Of a stretch of 64,000 nt of DNA, positions 18,278 through 27,155 are shown in pieces. Position numbers and translations under genes: made by a program. Source of the stretch: Leclercia adecarboxylata (lineage in GTDB: Bacteria > Pseudomonadota > Gammaproteobacteria > Enterobacterales > Enterobacteriaceae). Where the stretch lies: the NCBI GenBank assembly GCA_002360945.1, contig DERO01000008.1, forward strand, positions 124,001 to 188,000, given 5' to 3'. Every line of letters begins with the position of its first letter. The stretch's first letter is position 1. Under the pieces are notes generated by a model. That model was not told where the DNA came from, made no database searches, and worked only from the letters and a program-made list of their open reading frames with translations.

Positions 18278-19696
18278 GTGAAACAGAGCGCACTTTATAT
18301 AGCATTACTGCCCCTGTTAGTTACCCCCACAATTTATGCTGAAACTGCGGCACCGACCACGGTTCTGGATAATCGTGCCGCCCAGGGCGATATCACCCAG
18401 CCTGGCGGGGCCCGCCGTCTGACGGAAGATCAGACCGCCGCAATACGTGCATCGTTGAATGACAAGCCAGCCAAAAATATTATTCTGCTGATTGGCGACG
18501 GGATGGGCGACTCCGAAATAACCGCAGCACGAAATTATGCCGAAGGCGCGGGCGGCTTTTTTAAAGGTATCGATGCTTTACCGCTGACCGGGCAATATAC
18601 CCACTATGCACTGGATAAAAAATCCGGCAAGCCCGATTACGTGACCGACTCCGCGGCCTCCGCAACGGCGTGGACCACCGGCGTGAAAACCTACAACGGC
18701 GCGCTGGGCGTGGATATCCACGAAAAAGATCATCAGACCATCCTTGAGATGGCGAAAGCGGCGGGGCTGGCCACCGGCAACGTCTCGACCGCCGAACTGC
18801 AGGATGCCACCCCAGCGGCGTTGGTTGCTCATGTGACCTCGCGTAAATGCTACGGCCCCTCCGTCACCAGCGAAAAATGCGCCAGCAACGCGCTGGAAAA
18901 AGGCGGGAAAGGGTCCATTACCGAACAGCTGCTGAACGCCCGCGCTGACGTCACCCTCGGCGGCGGGGCGAAAACCTTCGCGGAAACCGCCGCCACCGGC
19001 GAGTGGCAGGGCAAAACCCTGCGTGAGCAGGCCCAGGCGCGCGGCTATCAACTGGTAAGCGATGCCTCATCCCTGGCCGCCATTACCGACGCGGATCAGG
19101 ACAAGCCGCTGCTGGGCCTGTTTGCCGAAGGCAATATGCCGGTGCGTTGGGAAGGGCCGAAAGCCAGCTATCATGGCAACCTCGACAAGCCTCCCGTCAC
19201 CTGTACGCCGAATCCGCAGCGCAATGACAGCGTGCCAACCTTAGCGGCGATGACCGACAAAGCCATCTCCCTGTTGAGCAAGAATGAAAAAGGTTTCTTC
19301 CTGCAGGTAGAAGGTGCCTCGATCGATAAACAGGATCATGCCGCGAATCCGTGCGGACAGATTGGCGAAACCGTCGATCTGGATGAGGCCGTGCAGAAGG
19401 CGCTGGCGTTTGCGAAGCAGGACGGCAACACGCTGGTGATTGTGACGGCGGATCATGCTCATTCCAGCCAGATCGTCGCGCCGGATACCAAAGCACCGGG
19501 GCTGACGCAGGCGCTGACCACCAAAGACGGTGCGGTGATGGCGATGAGCTATGGCAACGCGGAAGGGGACTCAATGGAGCATACCGGCAGCCAGTTGCGC
19601 GTCGCGGCCTACGGTCCGCATGCCGCCAACGTGGTGGGCCTGACGGATCAGACCGATCTGTTCTACACCATGAAGGCCGCGTTAGGTCTGAAATAG
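18278..19696 (+). CDS. phoA: Alkaline phosphatase
   Basis: Periplasmic zinc/magnesium phosphomonoesterase that releases phosphate under phosphate starvation. The 472-residue precursor has a signal peptide (residues 1-21), metal-binding LLIGDGMGD (D74) and the phosphoserine nucleophile S125 in [10 protein letters not shown]; further metal ligands lie in [15 protein letters not shown] and VTADHAHS. Four cysteines in the mature part ([23 protein letters not shown]) give the two expected disulfides. It starts at GTG (18278) after CATGGAGAA, as E. coli phoA does. A PhoB-type promoter precedes it and a strong terminator separates it from psiF. Confidence 0.98.
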   Translation: MKQSALYIALLPLLVTPTIYAETAAPTTVLDNRAAQGDITQPGGARRLTEDQTAAIRASLNDKPAKNIILLIGDGMGDSEITAARNYAEGAGGFFKGIDALPLTGQYTHYALDKKSGKPDYVTDSAASATAWTTGVKTYNGALGVDIHEKDHQTILEMAKAAGLATGNVSTAELQDATPAALVAHVTSRKCYGPSVTSEKCASNALEKGGKGSITEQLLNARADVTLGGGAKTFAETAATGEWQGKTLREQAQARGYQLVSDASSLAAITDADQDKPLLGLFAEGNMPVRWEGPKASYHGNLDKPPVTCTPNPQRNDSVPTLAAMTDKAISLLSKNEKGFFLQVEGASIDKQDHAANPCGQIGETVDLDEAVQKALAFAKQDGNTLVIVTADHAHSSQIVAPDTKAPGLTQALTTKDGAVMAMSYGNAEGDSMEHTGSQLRVAAYGPHAANVVGLTDQTDLFYTMKAALGLK

Positions 19697-19704
19697 CCTC
19701 GCTG

Positions 19705-19740
19705 CCCGGCAGGAAAAAACGCCTGCCGGGTGGTTTTTTC
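19705..19740 (+). terminator. Rho-independent terminator after phoA
   Basis: Stem CCCGGCAGG / CCTGCCGGG with an 8-nt loop and TTTTTT shortly after, 8 bp beyond the phoA stop. psiF lies 49 bp further, so psiF expression from the phoA promoter would need read-through. Confidence 0.9.
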
Positions 19741-19788
19741 AGCAGCACGAACCAGACTTACTGTGATCATCCACAGAAGGAACGTGCT

Positions 19789-20109
19789 ATGAAAATCACA
19801 CTGCTGGTTACCTTGCTCTTCGGTCTGTTTTCTCTCACTCCGGTAGGGGCGCAGGATAAACAGCCCACCCCGCAGCAGCAACGTATGACCACCTGCAATC
19901 AACAGGCCACCGCCCAGGCCCTGAAGGGCGACTCCCGCAAGACCTATATGAGCGACTGCCTGAAAAACGCCTCCTCTAAACCCGCCGAAAAAAGCCTCAA
20001 TCCGCAGCAACAGAAGATGCGTGAATGCAACGCTCAGGCGACCCAACAATCGCTCAAAGGTGACGACCGGAATAAGTTTATGAGCGCCTGTCTGAAGAAA
20101 AACGGCTAG
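19789..20109 (+). CDS. psiF: Phosphate starvation-inducible protein PsiF
   Basis: A 106-residue secreted protein: signal peptide about residues 1-21 (MKITLLVTLLFGLFSLTPVG), then two near-identical PsiF repeats of about 35 residues, each with two Cys: CNQQATAQALKGDSRKTYM then CL, and CNAQATQQSLKGDDRNKFM then CL. The paired cysteines suggest one disulfide per repeat in the periplasm. AGAAGGAACGTGCT precedes the ATG. In E. coli it belongs to the Pho regulon with phoA; its function is unknown. Confidence 0.93.
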   Translation: MKITLLVTLLFGLFSLTPVGAQDKQPTPQQQRMTTCNQQATAQALKGDSRKTYMSDCLKNASSKPAEKSLNPQQQKMRECNAQATQQSLKGDDRNKFMSACLKKNG

Positions 20110-20199
20110 TTCAAACGGGTGAGCGAGCGCGACGGCTCACCCGAAATATCATACTTAGCCTAAAGTAAGCCTTTCTATAATTTGGGAAAATGCTTTTGA

Positions 20200-21315
20200 G
20201 TGTTCCCAAAAACCATGAATGATGAAAACTTTTACAGCAAACTCTTTGCCCGGGAGGGAATCAGTCAGGCGCGTTCCGCGGATGAGCATCATCGCTCGGG
20301 TCTCCGCCTGGCGCGTCGGCTACGTTTGCCGCGCGCGGTAGGTCTGGCGATCCTCTTTTTCCCAATTGCCAGCGTACTGGTGGCGCAACCGGTCAACGGT
20401 GTCTGGTGGCTGGTGTTGGTCGGCTGGGCGTTCGTCTGGCCCCATCTGGCCTGGCAATTAGCCGCGCGTTCGACCAATCCCTGGAACAGCGAGATGTTTA
20501 ACCTCAGAGCCGACGCCATTATGGCCGGGGTCTGGATTGGGGTAATGGGGATTAACGCTATGCCCAGCGCGGCGCTGGTCATGATGATAAGCATGAACCT
20601 GATCGGCGTGGGTGGCATCCGGCTGTACGGCCCCGGGGTGATGATGACCGGCCTGACGGCACTGATCTCCCTGCAACTGACGCGCGTGACGCCGGACTAT
20701 GTCAGTACGCCGCTGGAGATCTGGCTCGCGCTGCCGGTGATTGTCTTTTACCCGATGTTGTTTGCCTGGGTGAGCTTCCATACCACCAGTCGGCTGGTGG
20801 AACATAAACGCCGGCTGGAGCTGATGAGTACCCTCGACGGCATGACGGGCGTCTTTAACCGTCGCCACTGGGAAGTTTTGCTGCGCACGGAATATGAAAA
20901 CTGCCGCCGCTACCACCGTAGCGCCACGCTTCTGCTGATCGATATCGATCACTTCAAGAGCATTAACGACAGCCTGGGCCACGACGTGGGGGATCAGGCG
21001 ATTGTCGCCGTCACCCGACAATTGCAGCTCACGCTTCGCGCCAGCGATATGATTGGCCGTTTCGGCGGGGATGAGTTCGCGGTGATCATGAGCGGTACGA
21101 CAGCGGAAAGCGCCATTGCGGCGATGTCGCGGGTGCACGAACGGCTGGCAGATTTACATCTGCCGGGATCGCCTCAGGTAAAGATATCCATCAGCGTCGG
21201 CGTCGCGCCGCTCACGACGTCGATGGTGCATTATCAGGAGTGGCTTAAAGCGGCGGATATCGCGCTCTATAAAGCGAAACATGCCGGACGTAACCGCACT
21301 GAAGTGGCGGCCTGA
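20200..21315 (+). CDS. dgcC: Diguanylate cyclase DgcC (AdrA), MASE2-GGDEF
   Basis: Inner-membrane enzyme that makes c-di-GMP from two GTP and, in E. coli and Salmonella, activates cellulose synthesis under CsgD control. Residues about 40-195 form a MASE2 membrane domain with six hydrophobic segments; a GGDEF domain follows (ATLLLIDIDHFKSINDSLGHD, active site FGGDEF at 288-293). An intact inhibitory I-site RASD sits 5 residues before GGDEF, so product inhibition is expected. The start at GTG 20200 (MFPKTMND) matches the annotated E. coli protein; ATG 20215 is the alternative. 371 residues, the family norm. Confidence 0.95.
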   Translation: MFPKTMNDENFYSKLFAREGISQARSADEHHRSGLRLARRLRLPRAVGLAILFFPIASVLVAQPVNGVWWLVLVGWAFVWPHLAWQLAARSTNPWNSEMFNLRADAIMAGVWIGVMGINAMPSAALVMMISMNLIGVGGIRLYGPGVMMTGLTALISLQLTRVTPDYVSTPLEIWLALPVIVFYPMLFAWVSFHTTSRLVEHKRRLELMSTLDGMTGVFNRRHWEVLLRTEYENCRRYHRSATLLLIDIDHFKSINDSLGHDVGDQAIVAVTRQLQLTLRASDMIGRFGGDEFAVIMSGTTAESAIAAMSRVHERLADLHLPGSPQVKISISVGVAPLTTSMVHYQEWLKAADIALYKAKHAGRNRTEVAA

Positions 21316-21329
21316 CGTCCGGCAATCGG

Positions 21330-22139
21330 TCAGGACTTACTCAGCAGCTCTGATTTTTCCATGCACTTATTCATGGCTTCAATAACGGCGGCACGGAAGC
21401 CGCGCTCTTCCAGCACCCGCACCGCTTCGATGGTGGTGCCGCCCGGGGAACAGACCATATCTTTCAGCTCCCCCGGATGCTTGCCGGTTTCGAGCACCAT
21501 TTTGGCTGAGCCCATCACCGCCTGCGCGGCAAATTTATAGGCCTGCGCACGGGGCATCCCGCCGAGAACGGCCGCGTCGGCCATCGCTTCGATAAACATA
21601 AACACGTAGGCGGGCGCAGAGCCGCTCACGCCGACTACCGGGTGGATCATCGCCTCGGCAATCACTTCGGCTTCCCCGAAGCAGCGGAAAATGTTGACCA
21701 CATCGGCCACCTCTTCGGCGGTCACCAGCGCGTTAGGCGTGATGGAGGTCATACCCGCATTGACCAGTGAGGGCGTGTTAGGCATGGCGCGAACGATTTT
21801 ACGGTCATGACCCAGCGCGCGCGCCAGCTGATCGAGGGTGACGCCTGCAGCGATGGAGACCACCAGCGTATCTTTGTTCAGGCTGGAGGTGATGTCGCTC
21901 AGGACTTTCACCATCATGTTCGGCTTCACCGCGCCGAAGACGATATCGGCCACCTGCGCTACTTCCTGGGCGCTTTGCGCGGCGTTGATCCCGTACTGGT
22001 CGTGCAGGGCGGCGACTTTGTCCGGCGACGGCGTATAGACCCAAATCTGGCCGGGCAGCACCTGACCGCTGGCAATCAGGCCGCCGAGAATGGCTTTACC
22101 CATATTACCGCAGCCGATAAAACCGATTTTCTTCTCCAT
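21330..22139 (-). CDS. proC: Pyrroline-5-carboxylate reductase
   Basis: NAD(P)H-dependent reduction of pyrroline-5-carboxylate to proline, the last step of proline synthesis, in the cytoplasm. The 269-residue protein has the Rossmann motif GFIGCGNMG at residues 6-14 and the C-terminal dimer region with the P5CR signature near [20 protein letters not shown]. The ATG at 22139 follows GGGAGACGTG and matches the E. coli start; the GTG one codon earlier is less likely. Divergent from yaiI. Confidence 0.98.
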   Translation of the reverse strand: MEKKIGFIGCGNMGKAILGGLIASGQVLPGQIWVYTPSPDKVAALHDQYGINAAQSAQEVAQVADIVFGAVKPNMMVKVLSDITSSLNKDTLVVSIAAGVTLDQLARALGHDRKIVRAMPNTPSLVNAGMTSITPNALVTAEEVADVVNIFRCFGEAEVIAEAMIHPVVGVSGSAPAYVFMFIEAMADAAVLGGMPRAQAYKFAAQAVMGSAKMVLETGKHPGELKDMVCSPGGTTIEAVRVLEERGFRAAVIEAMNKCMEKSELLSKS

Positions 22140-22225
22140 CACGTCTCCCTCTTAAACTTTGTTATGATTGTGGCACTTTAGCCTATCAGGTTTTATTACG
22201 CAGCATTATATGCCGGAGAGAGAAG

Positions 22226-22684
22226 ATGGCGATTTGGGTGGATGCCGATGCGTGTCCGAATGTCATTAAAGAGATCCTGTTTCGTGCCGCCGAGCGCGTC
22301 CAGATGCCAATGACGCTGGTGGCGAATCAGAACCTGCGCGTGCCGCCGTCCCGCTTTATTCGCACCCTGCGCGTGCCGGCCGGTTTTGACGTGGCCGATA
22401 ACGAAATCGTGCGCCAGTGCAGCGCCGACGACCTGGTGATCACCGCCGATATCCCGCTGGCGGCAGAAGTGCTGGAAAAAGGGGCCGCGGCGCTGAATCC
22501 GCGCGGGGAGCGTTACTCCCCAACCACCATCCGCGAAAAGCTGACGATGCGCGATTTTATGGATACCCTGCGCGCCAGCGGCGTTCAGACCGGCGGGCCG
22601 GACAGTTTATCTCAGCGCGACAGGCAACTGTTTGCCGCCGAACTCGATAAATGGCTGCTGGAAGTGAAGCGCCGCCAGGGTTAA
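22226..22684 (+). CDS. yaiI: UPF0178 protein YaiI
   Basis: A 152-residue conserved cytoplasmic protein of the UPF0178/DUF188 family. Visible family blocks are [20 protein letters not shown] at the start, [20 protein letters not shown] and a conserved [16 protein letters not shown]. The DADACP motif and the D-containing ITADIPLA resemble PIN-like nuclease metal sites, but no activity has been shown. GAGAGAAG precedes the ATG. Position between proC and aroL as in E. coli. Confidence 0.92.
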   Translation: MAIWVDADACPNVIKEILFRAAERVQMPMTLVANQNLRVPPSRFIRTLRVPAGFDVADNEIVRQCSADDLVITADIPLAAEVLEKGAAALNPRGERYSPTTIREKLTMRDFMDTLRASGVQTGGPDSLSQRDRQLFAAELDKWLLEVKRRQG

Positions 22685-22850
22685 TCATCATCGTGAAATA
22701 TGATTAGGCCACTATTACCCCTCTCCGGGGTTGTCAACAACGGGTGGGTTCAGGTAAGGTGAGCGCACCATTCAGTGCCATTATTTCTTTACAGAATCTC
22801 CCCTTTAATATCCGGGGTTGACTGGAATGTCATTTTAATACCACATCTGG

Positions 22851-22868
22851 TGTAATAATATTTTTACG
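22851..22868. promoter_or_regulatory. TyrR box upstream of aroL
   Basis: TGTAATAATATTTTTACG fits the TyrR consensus TGTAAA-N6-TTTACA with two mismatches, 90 bp before aroL. In E. coli aroL has several TyrR boxes; a possible weaker box lies just upstream near 22828-22845 but I cannot assign it. Confidence 0.7.
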
Positions 22869-22878
22869 ATTAACTTAT

Positions 22879-22896
22879 GTACTAGTTTAATGGTAT
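22879..22896. promoter_or_regulatory. TrpR operator-like site upstream of aroL
   Basis: GTACTAGTTTAATGGTAT keeps the left half GTACTAGTT of the trp operator and a degenerate right half, as at the E. coli aroL promoter, which is jointly repressed by TyrR and TrpR. Confidence 0.65.
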
Positions 22897-22957
22897 CATT
22901 GCACGCTTTTCGACTTTATCTACCGCATGTGCGCGGCCTCAAAGGGAACTCCTGGTT

Positions 22958-23482
22958 ATGACCCAGCCTATTTTTTTAATTGGCCCCCGCGGCTGTGGAA
23001 AAACAACCGTCGGTCTGGAACTGGCGCGTCTGTGTCAGAGCGAATTTGTCGATACCGATCACTGGTTGCAGACCCACGCCGGTCAGAGCATTGCCGAGAT
23101 CGTTGAGCAGGAAGGCTGGGAGAGTTTCCGCGCCCGTGAGACGGCCACCCTCGAGGCGGTGACGGCGGGTGCCGGCATCATTGCTACCGGCGGGGGCATT
23201 ATTCTGTCGGCGTATAACCGCCAGTTTATGCGCGAAAAGGGCACGGTGATTTACCTTTGCGCGCCGGTACCGGTGCTGGTGGAACGCCTCGAAGCCTTCC
23301 CGGAAGAGGGCCAGCGTCCGACCCTGACCGGCAAGCCCATCAGCGAAGAGGTGAGCGCCGTGCTGGCAGAGCGCGACGCCCTCTATCGCGAAGCCGCTCA
23401 CCACGTGGTGGATGCTTCGCTGCCACCGGCTCAGGTGGTGCAAAACATCGTAACCGCACTGCATCTGGCATGCGCCAGCTAA
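22958..23482 (+). CDS. aroL: Shikimate kinase II
   Basis: Phosphorylates shikimate at the 3-OH with ATP, the fifth step of the common aromatic pathway. The 174-residue protein has Walker [10 protein letters not shown] at residues 9-17, the shikimate-binding D34/R58 region ([14 protein letters not shown]) and the GGG loop ATGGGIIL. Upstream TyrR- and TrpR-type sites show it is the regulated isozyme AroL rather than AroK. yaiA follows 46 bp downstream and aroM further on, the same transcription unit as in E. coli. Confidence 0.96.
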   Translation: MTQPIFLIGPRGCGKTTVGLELARLCQSEFVDTDHWLQTHAGQSIAEIVEQEGWESFRARETATLEAVTAGAGIIATGGGIILSAYNRQFMREKGTVIYLCAPVPVLVERLEAFPEEGQRPTLTGKPISEEVSAVLAERDALYREAAHHVVDASLPPAQVVQNIVTALHLACAS

Positions 23483-23528
23483 CTGATGTCTATACTGATA
23501 GTTCAGCCACTTAAAAAAAGGATGAACT

Positions 23529-23720
23529 ATGCCAACCAGACCTCCCTATCCGCGTGAAGCCCGTATTGTTGCCGTTGAAAAAGGCGCGACGGGCCAGACT
23601 GTCACCTGGTATCAGCTGCGTGCCGACCACCCGAAACCTGATTCGCTGATCAGCGAGCACGAAACGGAGCTGGAAGCGCAGGACGCCAAAGTGCGTTACG
23701 AAGACCCTGATAAGGCCTGA
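23529..23720 (+). CDS. yaiA: Small conserved protein YaiA
   Basis: A 63-residue soluble protein (starts [20 protein letters not shown]) that lies 46 bp after aroL and matches E. coli YaiA in size and place. AAAAAGGATGAACT precedes the ATG. It probably shares the TyrR/TrpR-controlled transcript of aroL. Function is not known; no motif is recognisable. Confidence 0.9.
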   Translation: MPTRPPYPREARIVAVEKGATGQTVTWYQLRADHPKPDSLISEHETELEAQDAKVRYEDPDKA

Positions 23721-23793
23721 TAAAAATCTGAAACCGGGAAAAACCGAACGCTTATCACACTATTTAAAAAGCGCTAACGTTCAACGGAGGGTA

Positions 23794-23886
23794 ATGTACA
23801 GGTTTAACAGACACATCCTGTCAGGCTCGCGGATCTTTACATTCCGGCACGTTAATCTGCTGCTACGCTTTTCAGCACTTTTATGA
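23794..23886 (+). CDS. Candidate 30-residue small protein between yaiA and aroM
   Basis: An open frame of 30 codons begins MYRFNRHILSGSRIFTFRHV and ends NLLLRFSALL. Its ATG is preceded by CGGAGGGTA, one of the best ribosome sites in this part of the window, and it sits in a 242-bp spacer without another gene. The product is basic with a hydrophobic tail and could be membrane-associated. No homologue is recognised and nothing proves translation, so it may be fortuitous. Confidence 0.28.
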   Translation: MYRFNRHILSGSRIFTFRHVNLLLRFSALL

Positions 23887-23962
23887 ACAGCGCACTGTAC
23901 AGCGAAGCGAGCCTGTCTCTGTGTCACAGTCACGTTAGTGGTAGTAAAGAAAGGCGAGAATA

Positions 23963-24640
23963 ATGAAAGCGACGTTGGCGATCCTCACCATTGGGGTAGT
24001 CCCGGTAAGCGAAGTACTCCCGCTCTTAACGGAGCATATCTCTGAACAACAGATCACGCACCACAGCCTGCTCGGTACGCTGAGCAGGGAAGAGGTCATG
24101 GAAGACTACGCCCCCGAACCGGGTGACGCGCTGCTGCCAACCCTGCTCAGCGACGGTGAGGTGGGCCACGTCTCGCTGCCCAAGATCGAACGTGCTCTGC
24201 AGGGCGTGATCGAAGTCCTGGATAACCGGGATTATGAGGTGATCCTGTTGATGAGCACGGCGCCCATCACTGGCCTTGTAGCCCGCAAGGCGATCCTGCT
24301 GGAACCAATGCGGATCATCCCGCCGCTGGTGGGATCGATTGTCGACAGTCATCAGGTGGGGGTGATCGTGCCTATGTCTGAACTGCTGGCGAATCAGTCG
24401 CACAAGTGGCGCGGGCTGGTCAAAACGCCACTGCTCTCCGTGGCGAATCCGTTCTGGGACAGCGAAGCGAAATTGATCGACGCCGGGCGCGATCTGCTGG
24501 AGCGCGGCGCGGACGTTTTAATGCTCGATTGCCTCGGTTTTCATCAACGCCACCGCGATTTACTGCAAAAAGCCCTGGATGTACCGGTGCTACTGTCAAA
24601 CGTGCTGGTCGCCCGGCTGGCCTCAGAATTGTTGGTCTGA
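23963..24640 (+). CDS. aroM: AroM family protein
   Basis: A 225-residue cytoplasmic protein that matches E. coli AroM, third gene of the aroL-yaiA-aroM group. It looks like an Asp/Glu racemase-type fold ([12 protein letters not shown] at the start, [29 protein letters not shown] near residue 190, where the Cys is a racemase-like residue). Its function is unknown; only co-regulation with shikimate kinase is known from E. coli. AAAGAAAGGCGAGAATA precedes the ATG. Confidence 0.93.
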   Translation: MKATLAILTIGVVPVSEVLPLLTEHISEQQITHHSLLGTLSREEVMEDYAPEPGDALLPTLLSDGEVGHVSLPKIERALQGVIEVLDNRDYEVILLMSTAPITGLVARKAILLEPMRIIPPLVGSIVDSHQVGVIVPMSELLANQSHKWRGLVKTPLLSVANPFWDSEAKLIDAGRDLLERGADVLMLDCLGFHQRHRDLLQKALDVPVLLSNVLVARLASELLV

Positions 24641-24712
24641 TGATTTTGCGTGACAGCCATGGAGTGTCACCCCTATATTGGATTCACATCCAATGACAAT
24701 AAGGACCAGTCC

Positions 24713-24997
24713 ATGCTTCAGAGTAATGAATACTTTTCCGGTAAAGTGAAGTCCATTGGTTTTACCAGCAGCATTACTGGCCGTGCCAGTGTTGGCGTGA
24801 TGGCGGAAGGGGAGTATGCCTTCGGTACCGCGCAGCCTGAAGAGATGACCGTCGTCAGTGGTTCACTGAAAGTGTTATTGCCGGGGGAAACCGAGTGGAA
24901 GGTCTATAACCCGGGCGATGTTTTCAACGTACCTGGCCACAGCGAATTCCATTTGCAGGTAGCTGAACCTGCGTCCTATCTGTGTCGTTATCTGTAA
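24713..24997 (+). CDS. ppnP: Pyrimidine/purine nucleoside phosphorylase PpnP (YaiE)
   Basis: A 94-residue single-domain cupin that in E. coli splits nucleosides with phosphate to free base and ribose 1-phosphate. It shows the expected blocks [37 protein letters not shown] and HSEFHLQV. The ATG at 24713 follows AATAAGGACCAGTCC and gives the E. coli length; in-frame upstream starts would add a non-conserved tail. A palindromic terminator follows. Confidence 0.96.
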   Translation: MLQSNEYFSGKVKSIGFTSSITGRASVGVMAEGEYAFGTAQPEEMTVVSGSLKVLLPGETEWKVYNPGDVFNVPGHSEFHLQVAEPASYLCRYL

Positions 24998-25004
24998 AAT
25001 AAAA

Positions 25005-25030
25005 GAGCCGGGTTAACCCGGCTCCTGTTT
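25005..25030. terminator. Bidirectional terminator between ppnP and rdgC
   Basis: GAGCCGGGTTAACCCGGCTC is a perfect 20-bp palindrome, preceded by AAAATAAAA and followed by CTGTTT. It lies between the two convergent genes and could end transcripts from both sides. Confidence 0.75.
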
Positions 25031-25055
25031 CTGGCATAAAGCCTGGCATGAAGCA

Positions 25056-25967
25056 TTAACGCTGCGCTTCGCCGCCTAACCCTTCTACTACGCTCTTAAT
25101 CAACGCCGCCAGCTCACCCGTCATCAGAATGAAGTCAGCATCAAAACGCTGGGCATAGTCGTCCCGGTCGATATCGTCGTTCTGATCGCGCAGCTCATCG
25201 GAGAACTTCAGGCGCTTGATGGAGCCATCGTCACACATCATGAACTGAATACGCTGCTGCCAGTCGAGCGCCAGCTTGGTCACCAGCTTGCCGGCTTCAA
25301 TATGGACCGCGATCTCGTCGCTAACCAACTCCTGCTTCTTGGCGCGGATCACGCCGCCGTCTTCGAGGATCGCTTTCAGCTCCGCTTCGTCCAGCAGCTG
25401 GAAACCCTGCGGAACGTTGTTGGCGCGCACCCACTCGGTGAGGGTCAGCTCGATTGGGTTTTCCATCGTCAGCGGTACCACCGGCAGCGAACCGAGGCTC
25501 TTACGCAGCAATGCCAGGGTATCTTCTGCCTTTTTGGCGCTGGCGCAGTCGACCATAATCAGGCCGTTAACCGTGTCGATCCACATCATTGTCTGGCTGA
25601 AGCGGCTAAAGGCGCGCGGCAGCAACGAGTGCAGAACTTCATCTTTCAGCGAATCTTTTTCCGTTTTTTTCAGCTTACGGCCCTGTTCGGCTTCGAGCTT
25701 GAAAATTTTGGCTTCCAGCGCCTGTTTCACCACCGGCGTCGGCAGGATCTTCTCTTCCTTACGCGCGCAGATAATGATTTGACCATTTGTCGTGTGGGTC
25801 AGCGCATCGCTCTGTGATCCCATAGGCGGAACCCATCCGGTTTTCGCCATGTCCTGGCTGCCACACGGGGTAAATGCGTAAAGGTCTAACTGTTTTTCCA
25901 TCTCGTCGGCGCGCAGCTCGATATCGCGGCTGAGACGGTAAACCATCAAATTTTTGAACCACAGCAT
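25056..25967 (-). CDS. rdgC: Recombination-associated protein RdgC
   Basis: A 303-residue ring-forming DNA-binding protein of the nucleoid that inhibits RecA-mediated strand exchange and becomes essential in some recombination mutants. N-terminus [20 protein letters not shown] and C-terminus [20 protein letters not shown] are as in E. coli. The ATG at 25967 was chosen over the longer in-frame ATG at 26033 because the family starts with MLWFKN. Divergent from mak. Confidence 0.97.
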   Translation of the reverse strand: MLWFKNLMVYRLSRDIELRADEMEKQLDLYAFTPCGSQDMAKTGWVPPMGSQSDALTHTTNGQIIICARKEEKILPTPVVKQALEAKIFKLEAEQGRKLKKTEKDSLKDEVLHSLLPRAFSRFSQTMMWIDTVNGLIMVDCASAKKAEDTLALLRKSLGSLPVVPLTMENPIELTLTEWVRANNVPQGFQLLDEAELKAILEDGGVIRAKKQELVSDEIAVHIEAGKLVTKLALDWQQRIQFMMCDDGSIKRLKFSDELRDQNDDIDRDDYAQRFDADFILMTGELAALIKSVVEGLGGEAQR

Positions 25968-26091
25968 GATAATTTCCACGGTCTTGTCGTTTAATTCAGC
26001 GGGCATGATAGCGAATTGTCGCATCGCTTGCATTGCTAATCGGGTAGCGGGCTTCTACTCTGTTGATAATCAAAAAAATGAGGAACGTCCT

Positions 26092-26997
26092 GTGCGAATT
26101 GGTATTGATCTCGGCGGCACCAAAACAGAAGTCATCGCTCTCGGCGAGCAGGGGGAACAGCTGTTCCGCCATCGCCTGCCGACCCCGCGCGATGACTACC
26201 GGCAGACCATCGAAACCATCGCCAGCCTGGTGGAGATGGCTGAAAAAGCCACCGGCCAAACGGGCACGGTGGGCATGGGCATTCCGGGTTCGATTTCGCC
26301 CTATACCGGGGTGGTGAAAAATGCGAACTCCACCTGGCTTAACGGCCAGCCCTTCGACCGCGATTTAAGCCAGCGCCTGAACCGTGAGGTGCGCCTCGCG
26401 AACGACGCCAACTGCCTGGCGGTGTCGGAGGCGATCGACGGCGCGGCGGCGGGCGCGCAGACGGTATTTGCGGTGATCATCGGGACCGGCTGCGGGGCAG
26501 GCGTGGCCTTTAATGGCCGTGCCCATATCGGCGGCAACGGTACCGCAGGCGAGTGGGGACACAACCCGCTGCCGTGGATGGATGAGGATGAGCTGAAGTA
26601 CCGCGCCGAAGTGCCGTGCTACTGCGGAAAACAGGGCTGTATCGAGACCTTTATTTCCGGCACCGGTTTCGCCACCGATTACCGCCGCCTGAGCGGACAT
26701 CCGCTGAAAGGCCATGAAATCATGCGCCTGGTGGAAGAGCAGGACGCCGTGGCGGAGCTGGCCTTCAGCCGCTACGAAATGCGGCTGGCCAAATCGCTGG
26801 CGCACGTGGTGAATATTCTCGACCCGGATGTGATCGTGCTGGGCGGCGGAATGAGCAACGTGGACCGCCTGTATGCCACCGTTCCGCAGCTGGTGAAGCA
26901 GTGGGTGTTTGGCGGCGAATGCGAAACCCCTATCCGCAAAGCGGTGCACGGTGACTCCAGCGGCGTGCGCGGCGCGGCCTGGTTGTGGCCACACTGA
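26092..26997 (+). CDS. mak: Fructokinase Mak (ROK family)
   Basis: Cytoplasmic ATP-dependent hexokinase that phosphorylates fructose (mannofructokinase in E. coli). The 301-residue ROK protein shows phosphate-binding [12 protein letters not shown], the sugar site [19 protein letters not shown] and the ROK zinc motif with H and three Cys ([10 protein letters not shown], then [10 protein letters not shown] near residues 180-189). GTG start at 26092 with GAGGAACG upstream; earlier in-frame codons lie in rdgC. In K-12 araJ follows, but here an inverted-repeat element lies before sbcC. Confidence 0.95.
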   Translation: MRIGIDLGGTKTEVIALGEQGEQLFRHRLPTPRDDYRQTIETIASLVEMAEKATGQTGTVGMGIPGSISPYTGVVKNANSTWLNGQPFDRDLSQRLNREVRLANDANCLAVSEAIDGAAAGAQTVFAVIIGTGCGAGVAFNGRAHIGGNGTAGEWGHNPLPWMDEDELKYRAEVPCYCGKQGCIETFISGTGFATDYRRLSGHPLKGHEIMRLVEEQDAVAELAFSRYEMRLAKSLAHVVNILDPDVIVLGGGMSNVDRLYATVPQLVKQWVFGGECETPIRKAVHGDSSGVRGAAWLWPH

Positions 26998-27005
26998 TAC
27001 ATCCA

Positions 27006-27148
27006 CTGGTGCGGTCTGATGCCCTCACCCTAACCCTCTCCCACGGGGAAAGGGAATTGAATCCCCCTCTCCCTCAAGGGAGAGGGAATTGAATCCCCCC
27101 TCTCCCTTGAGGGAGAGGGCCGGGGTGAGGGGGAACAGACCGCACCAG
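27006..27148. repeat. 143-bp inverted-repeat element (MITE-like) between mak and sbcC
   Basis: The ends are a perfect 13-bp inverted repeat, CTGGTGCGGTCTG (27006-27018) and CAGACCGCACCAG (27136-27148). Inside them CCCTCACCCTAACCCTCTCC is mirrored by GGGAGAGGGCCGGGGTGAGG, and the centre holds two direct copies of GGGAATTGAATCCCCC 32 bp apart. A shortened relative lies at 47017-47073. No open frame and no clear target duplication, so it fits a non-autonomous or REP-like repeat. Confidence 0.75.
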
Positions 27149-27155
27149 GATAGCG

